NCBI GenBank assembly: GCA_023213395.1
Contig: CM041465.1
Coordinates: 156,867,741-156,931,740, forward strand
Source: Cycas panzhihuaensis
Lineage: Eukaryota; Cycadophyta
Length of the DNA stretch: 64,000 nt
Reading direction: 5' to 3'
Shown here: positions 55,268-64,000 of the stretch, one piece after another
How positions within the stretch are numbered: position 1 is the stretch's first letter
Layout: every line of letters starts with the position of its first letter
The notes under the pieces: generated by a model
What the model saw: only the letters and a program-made list of their open reading frames with translations
The model's database searches: none
Told to the model about the DNA's origin: nothing
Translations under genes and position numbers: made by a program

Positions 55268-56710
55268 TTACAAGTCCCTCCCCTTAGAAAAATTGCTTTA
55301 CCCACAAAGCATTTGTAATGATGGGTGATCCAAGATGAGTTATTCATTTTTCCAAGTTGGCTCCTTTTGTGGTAGCCCTTTCTATTTAATCAAGTATTCT
55401 ATAATATTTTATATTCTAAGTGTATGCGATGGTGAATATCCATAGTAGCTTCAAGTTCAATCACAAGATTCCCCTCCTCCTTTATCACTGGCAGCTCTAT
55501 CATTATCCTAGTGTGATATCCTACTTTTCCTTCCAGGTTAGATATATAAAAGACATTATGAATCCTACTTCGTTCTAGTAGATTGAGGGTATAAGCTACC
55601 TCTAACCTATCTCTAAATTTTATATGGTAGTAACATCTTGGTGCTTGTTTGTATTTACCTTATTGTTCAAGAGATTTGCTTATATGGCTATAGTTTTATA
55701 TAAATCTAATCTCTTTTCTCAAATTATCTTTTGATTCTTTTATGGTCTTTTTGTTGTTTTAACTGTTTCCTTGTGATGTCATAATTTTTCTTGAATTTAT
55801 CTAAAATTCTATCAATTTATCTTATTAGATCCTTTTACTATTGGTGTTTTTACTATATTTTGAATATAATCCACTAGTGCAAGCAAGTGTAGTATAATAT
55901 ATTGAAGGGTGTTATCTTAATAAATGTCTAGTAATTAATATTATACCAATATTTAGCCAAGTGAATCCATTTTACCGACATGGATTGGTTGTCTCTAGTG
56001 TAGCAATGTAGGTGTGTTTCTAAAACTTTATTGGCTATTTAGCGTATCCATTTATTTAGAGGTGGTATAATCACTCATGGCAAATTGGATTCTTGCCAAT
56101 TTAAATACATCCTTCTAAAAGTGGCTTACGAATTTAGGATCCATATTACTAATTATCTTTTTGAGAAACCCATGTAATCTATGGGTGTTTCAATGAAATT
56201 TTAACTATCTAAGATGCCTTATAAGATGATTAAATAGGGATAAAATGTTCATATTTCAACAAGTAATCAACTACTATAAATAGAGCATCCTTTATCCCTG
56301 ACTTTAGAAGGCTAGTTATAAAGTCCATATAATTATTTTTTCCATTTTTGCGCAGTTAAACTAGAGGTTATAACATTCTTAGAGTTTGTATTGATTCTAT
56401 TTTTTATCTCTAATATGTCTAGTCTTTAGAGATAAACTTCTTTATATCTACTTTCATCCCTCTTTAATAGAATGATCTCTTTATCTTTTTGTAGGTTTTG
56501 AGGAACTCTAAATGAACAACTATAAGTGAATCATGATGCTTCATAAGGAATACCTCCTTAAATTGTGATTTTTGGGCTAAATAGATCCTATTCTTATAAA
56601 GAATGGTATTTTCATTTTTTGTCCAAGGAGTCTCTTTTAGTTCTTTGGGGCTTGTGCCTATGATGACCTTCACCTCTTTATCTTATAAGTATTCTTGGTG
56701 TAATTCCTCA
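55268..56710 (-). pseudogene. Chromovirus integrase and chromodomain (element F, minus strand)
   Basis: Read leftwards from 56710: HHCC domain open at 56464-56673 (LYKNRIYLAQKS, LMKHHDSLIVVHLEFLKTYKKI), then CxRxK and MDFITSLLKSG, FIVVDYLLKYEHFIPI (first Asp region, about 56290-56400). Degraded core follows to 55700, then a GPY region with LEVAYTLNLLERSRIHNVFY (about 55560-55610). The chromodomain is EYLIKxKGLPQKEPTWKN (about 55330-55385), its first Trp replaced by a stop. It ends beside the LINE tail. Many stops; order is normal for a chromovirus. Confidence 0.85.
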
Positions 56711-58383
56711 AGCCATGTAGGTACAACTATTATAGTGGCTAAGTAGTTAGCATCCTTAAATTTTCTTAATAATGCATCAACTATAATATTCTTTATTTCT
56801 CTCTTGTATGAGATTTCAAAGTCATAGTCTTGAATTTTGTTAACCTATTTTTGTTGCTCCTCTAATAAGTTTTGATGTGTTAAAAAGTATTTTAGGCTAT
56901 GGTGGTCTATCTTGATAACAACTTTTGTCCCTAATAAGTATTACCTTCATTTTGCTAAGGCATGCAAAATGGCTAATATATATTTTTTAGTCCTTTCATA
57001 TAAGTTTAACTTTTAGCTCTTGTATGCAAGGGGATGCTCTTTTTATAGTAGAGCCGATCCTATGTATATTCCTAATGTGTTTCACTCTATTATAAATTGT
57101 TAAGAGAAATATAACATCACAAGAATTGGGGTAGCTATGATAGCTACTTTTAGTTTCTCAAAACTTGTATTATCATTCTCATCCCAGTTTAAACTATATT
57201 TCTCAGTAAGATCAATTAGGGGCCCAACTATGTCAACATATCCCTTAATAAATTTTTGAAAGTATTATGTAATCCCTAAAAATCCTCTAAGCTTTGATAC
57301 ATTTTTAGGTATGGTCTAATTAAGGATGGCTTATGACTTTGTAGGGTCAATCTTAATTCCTTCTTTTAATATGATATATCCAAGGCATTTTAGGGTTCTC
57401 TTTTTGAAGTAGCATTTAGACTTCTTTGTAAAGAACTTATTATCATTGAGAGCTTGAAATACTTATTGAATGTACACCAAATGTTCTTACCATGCTTTAC
57501 TATAAATAGGAATGTTATCAAAGAAAACCATGATGAACCTCCTTAGGAAGGGTGTGAATATATAGTTCATATTTTCTTGAAAGGTTATTAGGGTATTAGT
57601 CAACCCTAATGGCATTATCATTTAATTCATATAATCTTTGGTGCATCTAAAAGGTTGACTTTTCTATATCTCGAGGTCATATGGGTATCTAATAATATCT
57701 AGAGTATAAATTAATTTTAGTAAAATATTTAGCTTCATGTAGCTTATATATGATATCATCCATATGTGGAATGGGGTATTTATCTTTTTACATTATCATG
57801 TTTAGGGCTTTATAATCTATACACATTCAAAAGGAACCATCCTTTTTTCTGATTAAGATGACAGTTGTTGCGTATGGACTCTTGCTTAAAATTATGGCAT
57901 AAAAACCCAATAATTCTTACTAAGCTTTAAAATTTTCGTCTTTTTCTCATGTCTGTAGTAATATGGTTGAATGGTAGTAGGTCCTTCACTTGGTTCTAAC
58001 TAAATAATGTGCTCTATATTTCAACTAGATGATGGAGTTCTTTATAATCCTTAAAAAACATCTTGGTAATGGTCTACTTGCTCTTTTATCTCCTTCTTTT
58101 CCTTAGGTAGTAGTTCATCGTTGGGCTCTTTGCTTGTATGGAGAATAATGCAATAATAAACTTGGCATGTACTTTTCATAACATTTTTCCTATATTTTCT
58201 TTAGATATAACTCTTGATTTTAGAGAATTAATGCCATTTAATTAATACTTCCTTCTATCCTAATTGAATTTAATAAAGTTTTAATTATGCTTTAAGGTAT
58301 AAGTTCATAATGTCCTTAACTATTTAATTGCCAATACTATATCAATGTCTCTAATACAAAAGGTATAGTAATCTACTGAGAAC
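56711..58383 (-). pseudogene. Chromovirus protease end, RT and RNase H (element F, minus strand)
   Basis: From 58383 leftwards: protease tail (TYTLKHNxNFIKFN-like, about 58240-58330), linker YYLRKRRR-type basic stretch (about 58090), EHIIxLEPSEGPTTIQPYYYR (about 57970-58030). RT starts SKSPYATTVILIRKKDGSF (about 57830-57885) and continues CIDYKALN, KDKYPIPHMDDI and INLYSRYYQIPI. The later core and RNase H to 56770 are strongly decayed; the catalytic Asp pair is not clear. The 5' side is cut at 58384 by the LTR of element G. Gag and LTRs of F are not in view. Confidence 0.8.
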
Positions 58384-58773
58384 TGTTGGGGTTAATGCTC
58401 ATCACCCCACTCCCACCTTCCAACCAGGAGTGTACACCTCACATTTATCAATTTACACATGTGGGTGCTCATATGTGTAGGTAAGTATAAGGTAAGTTTA
58501 AGTTGATTTAAGTTCATTTGAGTTAAGTTACGTTATTATTTTATTGTTATTTAAATTTTAAAGGTTAAGGAGTTTCCCTCCTCCCCCAAACTATATATTT
58601 TGAGGGGTGTGTAAAATTAGTGTCTTTAGACATTGCCTATTTTTAGACATTTGTAATACTCTCTCACAATAATAGATTGAATACAAAGGATTCTTGTTTA
58701 TGTAACAATAATGTATTGATCTATGATTATTTGTTTATGTTACGCCTATTCTCCATCGTTTTATTTTCCTACA
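58384..58773 (+). mobile_element. 5' LTR of element G (copia-like), inserted in F
   Basis: A 390-bp block begins TGTTGGGG and ends CCTACA, followed by TTTGGTATCGAAGTGAG, a decayed Met-tRNA primer-binding site. A TATATA box lies at 58592-58597. It interrupts the protease of F. The partner LTR is not in the window, so the target duplication cannot be checked. Confidence 0.7.
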
Positions 58774-58774
58774 T

Positions 58775-58791
58775 TTGGTATCGAAGTGAGA
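58775..58791 (+). other. Primer-binding site of G
   Basis: TTGGTATCGAAGTGAGA, close to TTGGTATCAGAGC. Confidence 0.65.
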
Positions 58792-60110
58792 TTGTTGGGC
58801 TATTGCATCTTCATTTGAAGTTTTTTGAAGAAGAAGGAAGATTTATTGGCATTTGAAATAGATCTACTCACAAGCTAGCAAATATTGGTCATATTCATTT
58901 TCTACAAAGTTTATTAGTAAGCTTTTTGTATTTTTTATTAGAGATTTTATTATTCTTGATTTTTACTTGTGAAATAATAAATATATTTTAATTTTTTTTC
59001 AAATTTGTGTAGGTGTATAGCTGCAAACAATAAATATCAAGTTTTATCATTTTACAAGAGGTTTTATTAACAAGTTTTATATATATGATATTTTTCAAGT
59101 ATATTTTTATCTATTTATCTAATATTTTTTTTCGGATCGTGAGCGAAACCTGTTGCAAGTAATATTTATTCAAAGTTTTCTTGGATCTGCTATATATTCT
59201 TTATATCTGCTTATTTAATTAAATATTTAACTATTTTTCTGGTTTACTCTATTTATATCTGTAATATTTATTTCAGATCTGTAGTATTTATTTAAGTTTT
59301 CTTCAGATCTACTATATATTTTTTAGATATGCTTATTTTATTAATTATTTCACCATTTTATGGTTTATTTGTTTTAGATCTATAATATTTGTTTCAGATC
59401 TACAATATTGGCTTCAGATCTACAATATTTACTTTAGATGTATAATACTTACTTTAGATCTACAATATTTATTAAAGTTTTCTTTTAGATCTGTATATTT
59501 TATCACATATTTGACCATTTATTTTTAAGTTTTTTTTTCCAGATATGTAAGTTTTGGTGTATATTTAGTCTAACAAACTATATATTATAGCAGATCTACC
59601 TACTGGAGAAATTTGTTTGAAGCTTCAATTTGTGTGGAAGAATATCTCATCTTTGGAAGTCAATTTGTTACAAATCTGTCATAATTTCTTACCAGGTTCT
59701 ACATATATATAATTTTTTTCAGATTAAACATTTATATATTTCTTATTTTTTTGATATAACTACTCCAATATATTTGAAATATTTTAGATACAAATATATA
59801 TGGATTTCATTTATTTGATATATTTTTGTTAGTATATTTAAAAATTTATCTGATTTCATTTGTAGCTCTATTGAATCACTAAAGTTTTTCATGCCTCTCT
59901 ATAAATATAATTTTTTTTGATATATCTCTTCTGTAATATACATATTATACAAAGATTATTATTATTATTTTTTTCAACAAAAAAATCTTAACTTCATAAG
60001 TAATTTTGTCAGTCTCTTCATTTCTTCAGGGATTGTAGTTTGACAAAGTGCCAAAATAAGAAAGAACATATGAATAACATCTGTAGAAATTGAAAAGATC
60101 CACTAAGCTA
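58792..60110 (+). other. AT-rich leader of G
   Basis: No coding signal. AGATCT words recur from 59150 to 59510 and include the 20-bp tandem array described separately. The open frame at 59630-59818 is low complexity. Confidence 0.5.
59371..59470 (+). repeat. 20-bp tandem repeat (AGATCTACAATATTT-like), five copies
   Basis: Units start at 59371, 59391, 59411, 59431 and 59451, each of the form gxttxagatctacaatattt. Looser relatives (agatctgtagtattt) lie upstream near 59275-59300. Confidence 0.9.
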
Positions 60111-60116
60111 GTAGAT

Positions 60117-60243
60117 TATGTCATTTGTTCTTGGATTGATCCACCTGCCTTTGTAAGAATATGCACAATACCTTTTTTAATACGTTCATTATTCTCTTTA
60201 AGAAGCTGAAGCAAATATTCTTCACAAGTAGATTCATGCTCGA
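60117..60243 (-). pseudogene. PDS5-like exon fragment (sister chromatid cohesion factor)
   Basis: One open minus-strand frame reads CEEYLLQLLKENNERIKKG followed by IVHILTKAGGSIQEQM and a stop. It matches the style of the conserved plant PDS5 segment, a HEAT-repeat region ending KAGGTIREQL. PDS5 binds cohesin and controls its release; that is known of the family. Here only about 40 codons remain, without a start or splice context. Immediate neighbours on the same strand are an ankyrin fragment (60470-60766) and a coiled-coil fragment (60960-61391), from unrelated genes. Identification is from memory of the family. Confidence 0.55.
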
Positions 60244-60469
60244 TACAATGAAGTCATCCTTCCAGTGAATCAAATCATACTAATGTGTTGTCTATCTTAA
60301 CATATTATTACTTAAGCCTTACTAAGCAAAACAAAAGACTCTTCATTTTCTTAAATTTTGTACAGTTATGTCCCATGCTCATTTGCTCTGATTTGAAATC
60401 AACAAAATAAAGAAGTTTCCTACTAATATTTCTTGTTCATAGTGCATTTACCATTACAATAGTCACTAA

Positions 60470-60766
60470 ATATAGTCAATCACTTTACTATTGCCATCGT
60501 CCTCCATGTTGAGCTGCCCCTGCAACTCTAGATAGCCATTTAAATTCTGAGGGATAGTGGCATGTCATCCATCGATTATTATTCTAGCTCCTATAAGATC
60601 CATTGATGAGCCATAATGAAATGTGACGACTGAGACATCTACATTCAAATTAAGTAGTAATTACAAACAATAAAAATATCCATTCAATGAAGCCATATGA
60701 AGAGCTGTAATCCCACTATCTGTTGCTCTGTTCACGAACTTAGAGAGTGCATTCTGGTTAAACTGG
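60470..60766 (-). pseudogene. Ankyrin-repeat fragment like XBAT31/33 RING E3 ligases
   Basis: A single minus-strand frame gives [20 protein letters not shown], a canonical ankyrin repeat (TALHxAxxxG). After one TAA at a Gln position it continues VDVSVVTFHYGSSMDLIGA, wording typical of the plant XB3/XBAT ankyrin-RING family. After that the similarity ends, perhaps at an old exon border, and a TGA follows. XBAT proteins are ubiquitin ligases with N-terminal ankyrin repeats and a C-terminal RING; no RING is present here. It is a captured or pseudogenised exon. Confidence 0.7.
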
Positions 60767-60959
60767 TGTCACGTCACTGAGGCATCATCCTTATTGTCAG
60801 AAGCTAGAGATAGACCCAATTGGTAAGGGGCACTCGGTACAAAGTTTGCAACCACAAACCTGATGCATCTTATATGACCATTTACTCCTATTTAAGTGAA
60901 AGGCCTTTAGCTCTTGAATACACATTGCCCAAGCCTAGGCATGTTGCAACTATCCATCC

Positions 60960-61391
60960 TTGTATAAAATCACATCTTGTGCAGTACGACACTGCTGCTC
61001 CATTTCTTAGATTTGGTTTTCCTTTTCACGTAGTTGTTCTTTCAAATCCTATATTTGTGCAAGATGATGTGCTCTTTTATCATCATACTGTGCAACTATT
61101 ATTTTCCGCCGATATAGCGAGATCACATTCCCATCAGAAAGTAGCTAGCTCATTACTCTATTCTCTAAGCAAGCCATCCTTAGCCCATACTACTTCATTG
61201 GTCTCAATCTGATTTGCATGAAGCTACCTCTGGCGCCCTTCACATTTGGATGGCCTATTCACTCAGGCACAACACAGCCGACTAGGTTGCCTTAAAAGTT
61301 TACAGGCATTCACTTCTTGAAGTTCCATGTGGGCATCTATCACGCTTCTACCGTAAGCCCAATGTCCTTCGTTCGTTTCTCTGGTCATCAT
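60960..61391 (-). pseudogene. Coiled-coil plant protein, 5' part, broken
   Basis: From an ATG at 61391 (MMTRETNEGHWAYGRSVIDA) one minus-strand frame continues MELQEVNACKLLRQPSRL and, after four stops, VVWAKDGLLREQ and ELATF. A frameshift near 61110 leads to LAQI, DLKEQLREKENQI and EMEQQCRTAQDVILYK, a clear coiled coil. The stops (TGA, TAG, TAG, TGA, TAG, TAA) all sit where Arg, Gln or Trp would fit, and no intron is apparent. I recognise the flavour of a conserved plant coiled-coil protein but cannot name it. Fuses to the ankyrin fragment downstream within 200 bp. Confidence 0.55.
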
Positions 61392-63038
61392 CGACGAAGC
61401 AATAAAACCCTAAGAAGGGTTCTCTTGTGAGGCGTGAAGGGTTTGCTTTCATTGAAGCCTTTATGCTTCTACTTCACCCATTCACGTGACTGGTCTGACG
61501 TCTGTATAAGAATGATTTGGCGACGTATGCAAGGAAAAAAACTCAAAAAGTTTTTAATATATTTTTTTATATAAAGTTTAAAATTATTAAATTAATTTTT
61601 ATAAAAATTTTAAATTCAAGTTTAAAAATCTTTAGCCCCCTTGACACTTTAGCCCCCAGCCCCGTGTCCCTACACGTGACTATCGCTTATCATTAAAGGG
61701 GTCAACAACGTTTATAAACTTTTTTTCTTTTTTCTTTTTTTTATTTTTCATTTCACAAAGGGTACTTGGTGGTATTTTTACTGTAACGTTTCACTGGGTC
61801 ATTAGTTTCTAATGAAACATATCCCATTGCATCCAGAATTTTCTAAGTTGTAATTTTGACTAGTCATATGACCTATTTGGAGCTAATTTGACCAGGTTTT
61901 AATTAGTTCAAAGTCAGGCATTGATTTTTAGATCATTTTTAAACTATTTTCATAAAATCTATTTTTCATTATATTATATTTTATTACCAAGTGATTATTT
62001 TCTACCCAGATCTATTCTGCAGTCATCTACTATCAATAAACTTCGTTACCATCTATTTATTTTAATTTTTAAGATCTATTCTAATCATTATTTTAATTGA
62101 CCAAAGTGACACTTTAGTGTTTTTTAACACTTTTTGAACATTTTACCATAAAAGTACTTGTTGCCATTTTCATTATAACTTTTCTGTTTTACATCATAAT
62201 TCAAATCCGTTAGTTTTGTTGGGAAGCTGACTCACTCCTCTTCGAACTGACACTATTATTTATAAGTTTTAAAGTTTTTTTTTAAATTTTCAAACCTATC
62301 AAAATTGAGATACTTAATAGCCTCTAATTTATCATTTTTACATCTTTTTATATATTATTTTTCAAGTTTTTTCAACTAAAAAGTATATTAAGCCACTCTA
62401 TAAATCATATTTGACTATTTTACATTATTCTATAATTTTTTATTAGCATTTTTATAATCTTTTAAACCTCAGGCTCCTGTTAGGCCTTAAAAAGAGGATT
62501 GTACCTTTGGTTCATCAAAATATTAACTTCTAGGAACCCGTTTTCAAAATAGCCGCCCATTGAATAGTCCTTTGTTAATCTTCAATTTGGTATAGTTTCA
62601 CTTTATTATGATATCGTTTAGTACAACTTTGAAGCTACTAAACTTGAGCATTTGACATATACCAATATTTAAAAAATTAAAAGGTTGAGAATTCTTTTAT
62701 TTTTCATCATCAAAGTTTCAATTCAGATTTGTATAATTAAGAGGATCTTAGTTACTTTTAAAATTTACTTATAAATAAATTATATTTTAAATTTTATTTA
62801 AAATTAGATTTTATAAGTTTATCATTTATTTGAAAGACATTTTTTATTTATCTTTATTAAAAAGATCATTTCCCTATTTGCTTTCACTTTCCAAAGTCAT
62901 TTTTTTTTCACTTTCAAAGGGCATTATATTTCTTGAGTATATTTAACATCATATAAGTTTGTCATATTTATTCATTTATTAAGTTTTTTGACTTGGTAAA
63001 AACATATTCTTTTTTATGTACTAAAATTTTTCTACAAA
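61392..63038. other. AT-rich stretch, rest of G leader
   Basis: Minus-strand bases just right of 61391 contain TAGGGTTTTATTGC, a phrase common in plant 5' untranslated regions. Beyond about 61540 the sequence is AT-rich with no recognised gene, LTR or RNA. Confidence 0.4.
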
Positions 63039-63155
63039 ATGGCAATCAATCTTAATAAAGTGCAATTTCTTATATTTGCTAGCCATAATTTTTCACTATG
63101 GCATAAAACTATATCAAATTATTTTATTACACATGATCTTTGGAACTACTTATAG
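63039..63155 (+). pseudogene. Copia gag start (element G), truncated
   Basis: ATG at 63039 opens 38 codons to a stop at 63153. The string FASHNFSLWHKTI and THDLWNYL match the start of copia gag, where NYxxWxxxM is followed by a DLWxxV segment. It lies downstream of the LTR and primer site at 58384-58791 and is cut at about 63160 by the C3 repeat. If it belongs to G, the leader is 4.2 kb long. Alternatively it comes from another insertion. Confidence 0.5.
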
Positions 63156-63159
63156 GATG

Positions 63160-64000
63160 AATAAGATTGTCAATGATAAGGACTCAATGTTTACAAGTAA
63201 CTTTTGGACCAAACTCTTTTAAACAATAGGAACAAGATAATAATAATCACACTATGTCACCCATAAATAAATGGATAAGAAAAGGTAGTCAACAAGTGTT
63301 TGGAAGGGTATCTTTAATGTTGTGTGTTAGACAAGCAAAATTAATGGAATCATCGACTTCCCAGAGGAATGGTGGTATAATGTAATTTACCATACTAAGA
63401 GACAAATGGCTCCCTTTAAGGCATTATGGGTGTGAACCTCAAGCTCTCAAGAACTATGCCATAGAGAATTCTAAGGTTTAAGAAGTAGAGGAGCATCTAT
63501 AAAAAATAATAGTGATACTGAGGATACTGAAAGAAAATCTTAGCTTAAAATCAAATGCAATAACAAGTAAATAAACAAAGAAGCAAACACGTGTTTCATC
63601 CAGGAGATTGGGTTTATTTACACTTACAACCATATGATCAAACTTCACTTAAAAGAAATGATAAAGATAAACTAAATCTAAGGTTATATAGACCCTATAA
63701 GGTTCTTAGATAAATTGGGAAAGTGGCTTATGCCCTAGCATTCATTATAACATCCAAAGTTAATAAAGTTTTATGTGCATCCCATATTAAAAGGGTAATT
63801 AGATAACAAGTGTAGACATAAGAAGGACTACCAATACTAAACAATGAAAGAAGGCTCTAACTAATACTCAAAAAAATTCTTAAGGAGAGGGTTAGACACT
63901 TATATTTGCAACATGTTAAGGAGTATCTCATCAAATAGAAGCAACTACCATAGGAAGATTCTACTTAGGAAAGTGAACGATTTATTTAAGAACATCCATA
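63160..64000 (+). pseudogene. Gypsy element C copy 3: integrase to chromodomain
   Basis: Nearly identical to 45596-46441 of C2, including its stops and the VNDKD variant of the second catalytic Asp motif. Differences seen by eye are few (for example one G missing in aacaataggaac, and ccagagg versus cccctagagg). It begins abruptly at agattgtcaatgataag and runs out of the window within the chromodomain. Shared damage shows the copies separated after the element was already dead, or that it spreads as a dead passenger. Confidence 0.88.

Noticed and set aside
60820-61212. 130-codon plus-strand ORF
   Set aside because: It overlaps the minus-strand coiled-coil fragment, whose motif content is coherent. 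The plus frame has no recognisable motif.
1-64000. CRISPR arrays, bacterial operons, rRNA genes or functional tRNA genes
   Set aside because: No regularly spaced repeats with unique spacers, no ribosome-binding sites before clustered genes and no complete tRNA cloverleaf seen. All gene content is retroelement or host fragments of plant type.

Overview
This window looks like non-genic chromatin of a large plant nuclear genome. It is AT-rich and packed with old, mostly broken retrotransposons: Ty1/copia, Ty3/gypsy (chromovirus and non-chromodomain types) and L1-type LINEs, nested in one another. The plant assignment rests on LTR elements primed by the initiator-Met tRNA (TGGTATCAGAGC sites), gypsy integrases carrying chromodomains, LINEs ending in a plant-type RNase H, and fragments resembling plant host genes. 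The mix of many old, diverged copies would suit a gymnosperm-like genome, but that is inference. I see no intact single-copy host gene, no rRNA or functional tRNA gene, and no CRISPR array.

Layout. 1-3.8 kb: minus-strand gypsy element H (LTR, repeat-rich gag, protease) cut by the window edge. Its LTR abuts plus-strand gypsy pol I (3.8-6.1 kb), which is followed by a degenerate tandem array and an extra ORF (7.0-8.1 kb). 8.9-11.1 kb: two 5'-truncated copia ends with their LTRs, with a third LTR in opposite orientation between them. 11.7-13.6 kb: chromovirus-like integrase, LTR, then a gag remnant. 13.7-14.3 kb: an unassigned minus-strand ORF. 17.0-20.4 kb: a decayed copia element. 20.4-24.5 kb: no gene seen. 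24.5-46.6 kb: a nest. Old gypsy copies C1 and C2 share an internal deletion. C1 was interrupted by copia A (minus; 24.9-37.7 kb). The left LTR of A was later interrupted by copia B (25051-32601, 297-bp LTRs, 5-bp duplication gtaaa). Chromovirus D (38291-44805, duplication atttc) sits between C1 and C2. 46.6-48.5 kb: an older relative of D. 48.5-55.3 kb: two LINEs. 55.3-58.4 kb: minus-strand chromovirus F, cut by a copia-like LTR (G). 58.4-63.2 kb: the G leader, holding three fused fragments of unrelated host genes. 63.2-64 kb: a third C copy, nearly identical to C2.

How the parts relate. Nearly all coding features are pol or gag pieces of mobile elements and nearly all carry stops or frameshifts. 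The longest open frame is the reverse transcriptase-RNase H of copia A (440 codons). LTR comparison by eye gives a relative order consistent with the nesting: C oldest, A and D intermediate (about 5-6 percent or more between LTRs), B youngest (5 differences in 297 bp). Many stops sit where Gln, Arg or Trp is expected, so C-to-T decay of methylated cytosine is a likely main cause of death.

The most unusual items are the composite host-gene cassette at 60.1-61.4 kb (coiled-coil protein, XBAT-type ankyrin and PDS5-like pieces, all on one strand), the accessory ORF flanked by GTACG-rich tandem repeats at 6.3-8.7 kb, the deletion-derivative C family, and the gag of element H built from 23-residue and 5-residue repeats.
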